A program made the translations under genes and the position numbers. Positions 60,099-64,000 of a stretch of DNA of 64,000 nt are shown piece by piece. Numbering within the stretch: position 1 is the stretch's first letter; every line of letters begins with the position of its first letter. The stretch spans positions 50,727 to 114,726 of the forward strand of contig JABDGV010000005.1 in NCBI GenBank assembly GCA_013285825.1. The letters are read 5' to 3'. This stretch comes from Bacteroidota bacterium. Lineage in GTDB: Bacteria > Chlamydiota > Chlamydiia > Chlamydiales > FEN-1388. The notes under the pieces were generated by a model. The model searched no databases and was not told where the DNA came from. It saw nothing but the letters and a program-made list of their open reading frames with translations.

Positions 60099-61199
60099 CT
60101 ATTTTGGTTCAGTTTGCATAGCGTGCTGATTCCAAATATCGGAATCAAACATCTCAAGCATCGAGGCATAGTGCGCAGAGGGAGGTTGATAGAATATCTC
60201 TCCAATAAGCGCCGATCCTCTTTGGTAATTACTCATAAAGATCGTATAGGGCATCTCGCAGCGATCGGGACCTGAAGCATGCACTTTGACATGCTTAGAG
60301 TCACGCTCATGGGAGATTAAGAAATGGTGATCTTTATCGCCCATAATCTCAACAGACCAGATAGCCCCCCGATCGAGGATTTCACTGTCTTGAACGCCGA
60401 GGGAAATAGTAACGGTTCCGGTTTTTGTTGCATAGGTGATTCGAGGAGTAGACCTTGGGCCATCAACACCCTTAACTTTCCATCCAAAACGGGAAGCGAG
60501 CCACGCTTGTAAATAGAGCGCCTGCAATTCATAGCGATTGCTTGCTGTTCCTGGCAGCGCTGTAAAGACAATGTGGATGCTCGTTGCTGCTTCGAGCGCT
60601 TCAAGTTTTTCAGCACTTAAAAAGACCTTGGCCAGTACTTCTCTCCATGCTTTTGAGCGCGCCCAATGAATATCGATGAATTGACGATGGTTTGTCTTAA
60701 CCAGCTGACGCACAGATCGAGTAAAGCGCTGCATGTTATCGACATAGGGCGTTCCAAAGATAATGCGGTTGGCAAGCGCTTCAACTTGGTGGAGTAGAAG
60801 GGTGTCTTTGGTTGGGTCGTGAGCTAAGACAATGTAGACAGGAAGGTCTGGGACAATATTGGGGAGGATTAAAAAGGGGACCTGGTTAAATTGTTTAGAA
60901 GTTGCCTCAATCGAGATGAAATCACAGACGATTCTGTTATTTTCAGAGCCAACGACCTGCATACTCTTGGACATCCGTGCAAAGTCAAATGTAGAGTCTT
61001 GCTCTCCGCGCACAAATATAATTCGGCAGGGAAATTTTTCTGTGATTATTCGAATGAGCTCTTGGCAATAGACAGAGCTTTCCAAGTCATAACTGATGAC
61101 GAGAAGATTGAAAAGGCATGCTTTAGTACCCCCAACCTGTGAATCAGCTTTGGGTTGAGTAAGGTCTTGAAAATCGGACTCGAAACTATAGGAAACCAT
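60099..61199 (-). CDS. opcA: Glucose-6-phosphate dehydrogenase assembly protein OpcA-like
   Basis: A 366-aa protein with the OpcA layout: N-terminal FNLLVISYDLESSVYCQELIRII, middle FLILPNIVPDLPVYIVLAHDP, and a C-terminal domain with FMSNYQRGSALIGEIFYQPPS. OpcA promotes activity or assembly of G6PDH and is best known from cyanobacteria and actinobacteria. The gene lies between zwf (12 bases upstream) and pgl (12 bases downstream) on the same strand, which supports the assignment. The degree of match is moderate. Confidence 0.82.
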   Translation of the reverse strand: MVSYSFESDFQDLTQPKADSQVGGTKACLFNLLVISYDLESSVYCQELIRIITEKFPCRIIFVRGEQDSTFDFARMSKSMQVVGSENNRIVCDFISIEATSKQFNQVPFLILPNIVPDLPVYIVLAHDPTKDTLLLHQVEALANRIIFGTPYVDNMQRFTRSVRQLVKTNHRQFIDIHWARSKAWREVLAKVFLSAEKLEALEAATSIHIVFTALPGTASNRYELQALYLQAWLASRFGWKVKGVDGPRSTPRITYATKTGTVTISLGVQDSEILDRGAIWSVEIMGDKDHHFLISHERDSKHVKVHASGPDRCEMPYTIFMSNYQRGSALIGEIFYQPPSAHYASMLEMFDSDIWNQHAMQTEPK

Positions 61200-61211
61200 A
61201 GTAAGTTACCT

Positions 61212-62750
61212 CTAAAGATATCGCCACGTTCTACCGTCCTTTTGAAGAAGTTCATCAGCTTCTTTAGGTCCCCAAGAGCCTGCCGCATAGTTTGGAAAAT
61301 TCTTAGGAGCAGTATGTTTCCAATACTCTAAAACTGGAGTGAGAAGTTTCCAAGAGGCCATTACCTCATCTTGACGTGCAAAAAGGGTGGAGTCGCCAAG
61401 GACGCAGTCGCAAAGAAGACGCTCATAAGCTTCTGGAGGTGTTGATCCAAAGTAGGAACCATATCGAAAGTCCATCTTTACAGGCTGGATCAGACAGCTT
61501 CCGCCGGGAACTTTTGAATTAATTTTAAGTGAAATGCCTTCATCAGGCTGAATGCGGATGACAAGGGTGTTGGCATTTTCTGGACCTAAAGCTCGGTTAA
61601 AAAGTACACCTGGAGCCTCTTTAAAGGTCACAGCAATTTCTGTAGCTCGTTTGGGGAGACGTTTACCTGCACGGAGATAAAAAGGGACGCCCGACCATCT
61701 CCATGTGTCGACAAAAAGCCTTAAGGCCACATAGGTCTCAATGCCTGATTGAGGATTGACATTGTCTTCTTGACGGTAGCCTTTAACAGGTTCTCCATTG
61801 ACAAATCCAGGTCCATACTGCCCGCGGACGATGTGGTTGTCAAACTCATCAGGGCTGATAGGGCGAATAGATTGAAGAACTTTTACTTTCTCATCATGGA
61901 CGGAATTAGCCTGGAGTGATACGGGCGGCTCCATACAGACTAGAGACAAAAGCTGCATCATATGGTTTTGAACAATATCTCGAAGCATGCCAGCCTCTTC
62001 CCAGAATTTACCTCGAGTTCCAACACCAATGTCTTCACTCACAGTTATCTGGACATGATCGATATATTTGTTGTTCCAGATCGATTCAAACACGGCATTT
62101 GCAAAGCGTAGAACCATGAGGTTCTGTACGGTCTCTTTACCTAAGTAATGGTCGATTCGATAAATTTGTGTCTCTTGGAGGCAGCTTTCAAGTTCTCTTT
62201 GCAGCTTGATTGCAGATTCAAGATCTTGGCCAAAAGGTTTTTCGATGATGATTCTCGAAAAGCGATCTTGAACTACTTCTGGATCATAAAGAAGGCCATG
62301 CTTTGATAGTTTGTCAACTATCTGCGGAAAGTAGCTCGGAGGAGTTGAGAGGTAGTAGACTCTGTTTCCTCGAGTGCCAAATTGAGCGTCGATATCTTGA
62401 AGAAAGTTTTTGAACTTTTCATAACCCTCATCGTTGTCAAACTCTGAGCAGTGGTAGAAAAGCTGCTCTGAGAAAGAGTCCCAGATTCCCTGTTCTATGG
62501 GCTTTGATCTTGAGTGTTTGGAAATGGCTTCGAACATCTCTTGGCGAAACTGTTCATGGCTTTTAGGACGTCTAGCAAATCCAGTACAGACAAAATGAGA
62601 GGGGAGCAGTCCATCTTTGGATAAGTTGTATAGAGCGGGAACGAGCTTTCTCGCTGTCAAATCGCCGGTAGCCCCAAAAATGACAAGTACGCAAGGATCG
62701 GGGCTTTTGGACGCTGAAATTTCCTCGAGGGGATTGCTCATCATTGCCAT
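61212..62750 (-). CDS. zwf: Glucose-6-phosphate 1-dehydrogenase
   Basis: First enzyme of the oxidative pentose phosphate pathway (NADP-dependent). 512 aa. Seen: IFGATGDLTARKLVPALY (nucleotide-binding GxxGD), the active-site RIDHYLGKETVQN (about 197-209), RFANAVFESIWNNKYIDHVQITVSE and GVPFYLRAGKRLPKR. It is the first gene of zwf-opcA-pgl-tsaD. The start is MAMMSNPLEEIS at 62750; an ATG at 62741 is also usable. Confidence 0.96.
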   Translation of the reverse strand: MAMMSNPLEEISASKSPDPCVLVIFGATGDLTARKLVPALYNLSKDGLLPSHFVCTGFARRPKSHEQFRQEMFEAISKHSRSKPIEQGIWDSFSEQLFYHCSEFDNDEGYEKFKNFLQDIDAQFGTRGNRVYYLSTPPSYFPQIVDKLSKHGLLYDPEVVQDRFSRIIIEKPFGQDLESAIKLQRELESCLQETQIYRIDHYLGKETVQNLMVLRFANAVFESIWNNKYIDHVQITVSEDIGVGTRGKFWEEAGMLRDIVQNHMMQLLSLVCMEPPVSLQANSVHDEKVKVLQSIRPISPDEFDNHIVRGQYGPGFVNGEPVKGYRQEDNVNPQSGIETYVALRLFVDTWRWSGVPFYLRAGKRLPKRATEIAVTFKEAPGVLFNRALGPENANTLVIRIQPDEGISLKINSKVPGGSCLIQPVKMDFRYGSYFGSTPPEAYERLLCDCVLGDSTLFARQDEVMASWKLLTPVLEYWKHTAPKNFPNYAAGSWGPKEADELLQKDGRTWRYL

Positions 62751-62851
62751 TCGATGTTTGCTCGATTAATCTGTCTTTAGAGATAGCGGATTTAGGAGAT
62801 GTAAGTCAACAATTCAACATCTCTTTTTCCTCTTAAGGAAGAATTAAACAT

Positions 62852-62881
62852 GAGAGACGCAAAGGCGAAAAAGGCGCAAAG
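62852..62881. repeat. Single-arm, degenerate CGCAAAG repeat
   Basis: GAGACGCAAAGGCGAAAAAGGCGCAAAG in the spacer upstream of zwf and the C1q-like gene resembles one arm of the palindrome at 22268-22396; the complementary arm is missing here. Confidence 0.5.
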
Positions 62882-62987
62882 AGGGTAATTGAATTACACT
62901 AAATCTCTCCAATCGTACTGAATCTTAATGGTTGTCAATAAATTTATATAAACAATATGAAGTTATTAAATCTTAGAAAGGGGTTAT

Positions 62988-63617
62988 ATGAATTTGCTGC
63001 GTTCTTTTAAAGCACAGCTTGCAACTTTACTGTTCAGCGCATCTTTGTTGTGTTTGGGCTGTCTGGAAGGAAAGGAAAATCTCTCCTTTGAGCTTCCAAC
63101 TCTTATTGTCACTCCTCTTGTAAAGAAGAGTCATCATAGTAAAAAAAGTACTCCGGCTAAACGCCAGCTTGCCTTCATATCTGCATTTGGCACAGATAAC
63201 TGGGATACAACCATGTTTGGAGGGAATGCTACCTATCCTGTACCGTGCACCAGGTCTGGCTTTAACTTTCCAGTGGATAACATAGGATTTATTATTCCTC
63301 AGAATGGTAGCTACCTTATCGAAGCGACTTTTCAACATATGGCTGTATTCCCTACAAGCCCAGGAAATGTCTATTTTGTTATTCAAGTTGATGGACAGCC
63401 TGCTCCAAACGGTGTTTATGAGTTGGGGGAGGATGAAATTGTTGGCGGTAATCGAGTTCCTAGAACGGTTTTATCACGGCTTATCCCTTTAAGAAAGGGA
63501 CAACAACTAACTATATTAGTCACCTCGGACACTGGCAACATGCTGGCACTTGGTCCGACCGATTTTCTCTATCCCAACTCATCCAATAGATCGATAGCAA
63601 TCATTCAAGTTAAATAG
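62988..63617 (+). CDS. Secreted C1q/TNF-like domain protein (209 aa)
   Basis: A signal peptide (about 1-27, QLATLLFSASLLCLGC; a lipobox-like LLCLGC) leads to a basic Ser/His/Lys linker and a beta-rich domain (about 60-209): ISAFGTDNWDTT..., FIIPQNGSYLIEATFQH, VDGQPAPNGVYEL, LSRLIPLRKGQQLTILVTSD and NRSIAIIQVK. The strand order and IPxxGxYxI / LxxGxxLTI / IAIIQV end look like C1q or BclA C-terminal jelly-rolls. It is probably surface-exposed, perhaps for adhesion; this is inference. A weak RBS AAAGGGG precedes it; transcribed alone. Confidence 0.65.
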   Translation: MNLLRSFKAQLATLLFSASLLCLGCLEGKENLSFELPTLIVTPLVKKSHHSKKSTPAKRQLAFISAFGTDNWDTTMFGGNATYPVPCTRSGFNFPVDNIGFIIPQNGSYLIEATFQHMAVFPTSPGNVYFVIQVDGQPAPNGVYELGEDEIVGGNRVPRTVLSRLIPLRKGQQLTILVTSDTGNMLALGPTDFLYPNSSNRSIAIIQVK

Positions 63618-63642
63618 TCACTCATATACAAGCACACGATGT

Positions 63643-64000
63643 CTATTGATGATTCATCAATAACCCAGCGAGTAAGAGCTGGGTTTTAAGATCGGTCTCT
63701 TTCATCCAGCTTAAGATGAGCTTTTGGCAGCAGGGTTCGTCACTTTCAATAAGCGCTGAGATCGCTTCAATAGAAAGTCGAGTGCGCTCATCAAATGTTA
63801 ATTCTTGAAGCTTTGGTTCAGGCTGCGCAAACCAGGGAAGCAGGGGGCGCGGGCGGAAGAGCTGGAGGCCTTTTTCACTTTCCAGCCAATCAATAAGTGC
63901 TTTATTCCAAGGTCCATCTTCACGAAGAAGAACGAGTGATTTTGCGGCATATAGATGCATCAATTGGGAAGATGTCTCTTGGTACGTTTTTTTCAACCAC
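63643..64000 (-). CDS. Hypothetical protein, 5' end beyond the window
   Basis: The frame is open to the right edge, so the true start is outside. The visible C-terminal ~118 residues are helical: SSQLMHLYAAKSLVLLRE..., LTFDERTRLSIEAISALIES..., LLLAGLLMNHQ; the spacing of Leu/Ala suggests HEAT-like helical repeats, but this is not certain. No function can be stated from this fragment. Confidence 0.6.
   Translation of the reverse strand, partial: WLKKTYQETSSQLMHLYAAKSLVLLREDGPWNKALIDWLESEKGLQLFRPRPLLPWFAQPEPKLQELTFDERTRLSIEAISALIESDEPCCQKLILSWMKETDLKTQLLLAGLLMNHQ

Noticed and set aside
1..64000. A prophage or integrative element spanning part of the window
   Set aside because: No integrase, phage structural genes, att-like repeats or tRNA insertion site were seen; accessory genes are scattered among housekeeping operons.

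Overview
The window is chromosomal DNA of an environmental (Parachlamydiales-type) member of the Chlamydiota. Several signals agree. The L33 - LolC/E - LolD order, the zwf/pgl pair and the YbeY/CNNM/small-basic-protein cluster match gene neighbourhoods I recall from Chlamydia. A 52-aa small basic protein of the Chlamydia/Verrucomicrobia type is present. There are also many eukaryote-like or host-directed proteins: a SET protein, an F-box-like/LRR protein, two Ser/Thr kinase-like proteins and a Fic protein. Base composition is moderate, with AT-rich spacers around accessory genes. I saw no rRNA, tRNA, CRISPR array, IS transposase or origin.

Layout. 1-3.5 kb (minus): three translationally coupled amino-acid catabolism genes (M20 peptidase, class III aminotransferase, AstA cut by the window edge). 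3.6-11.6 kb: small and coiled-coil proteins, class II fructose-bisphosphate aldolase, a lipoprotein of the UDP-sugar pyrophosphorylase family, an FAD oxidoreductase, an RlmI-like methyltransferase and two small membrane proteins. 11.7-15.3 kb (minus): a four-gene operon of a DUF3604 protein, 2Fe-2S ferredoxin, a DUF1858/IscA fusion and a secreted lysozyme-like protein. 15.6-19.3 kb (minus): an RNA-processing and translation cluster (small basic proteins, YbeY, CNNM/CorC protein, RNase Y). 19.7-20.6 kb: a probably very highly expressed outer-membrane barrel resembling the inverse-autotransporter domain. 21.2-25.2 kb (minus): potABCD, with a large palindromic repeat between potC and potD.

25.3-31.5 kb (minus) is an accessory, host-interaction block: ankyrin-like protein and a truncated paralogue, adenine deaminase, kinase, lipoprotein, F-box/LRR. 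31.7-36.5 kb holds an ADP-forming acyl-CoA synthetase/GNAT fusion, a DMT transporter and small proteins. 36.5-39.6 kb holds a formylglycine-generating enzyme and a 1.3-kb module (GNAT-like gene convergent with an antitoxin-like gene) bracketed by inverted multi-hairpin repeats. 39.6-50.4 kb mixes ABC-F, a kinase paralogue with an eroded glycine loop, an EEP phosphatase/nuclease, DUF2156, ferrochelatase, a tandem GIY-YIG protein and a phosphatase. 50.5-52.7 kb is lolD-lolC/E-rpmG. 52.8-58.3 kb is a second effector-like block (SET, a 922-aa possible ADP-ribosyltransferase, a truncated antitoxin ORF, Fic). 58.3-62.8 kb is tsaD, pgl, opcA, zwf. The window ends with a secreted C1q/TNF-like protein and a partial gene.

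Functionally, housekeeping operons (glycolysis/pentose phosphate, polyamine uptake, lipoprotein sorting, ribosome maturation) are interspersed with lineage-specific genes likely to act on an amoebal or other eukaryotic host. The most unusual structures are the inverted hairpin-repeat module at 37.6-38.95 kb, the lipobox-bearing UDPGP-family protein, the 922-aa protein and the FGE gene of foreign codon use. All family assignments are made by eye from conserved motifs; no database search was run.
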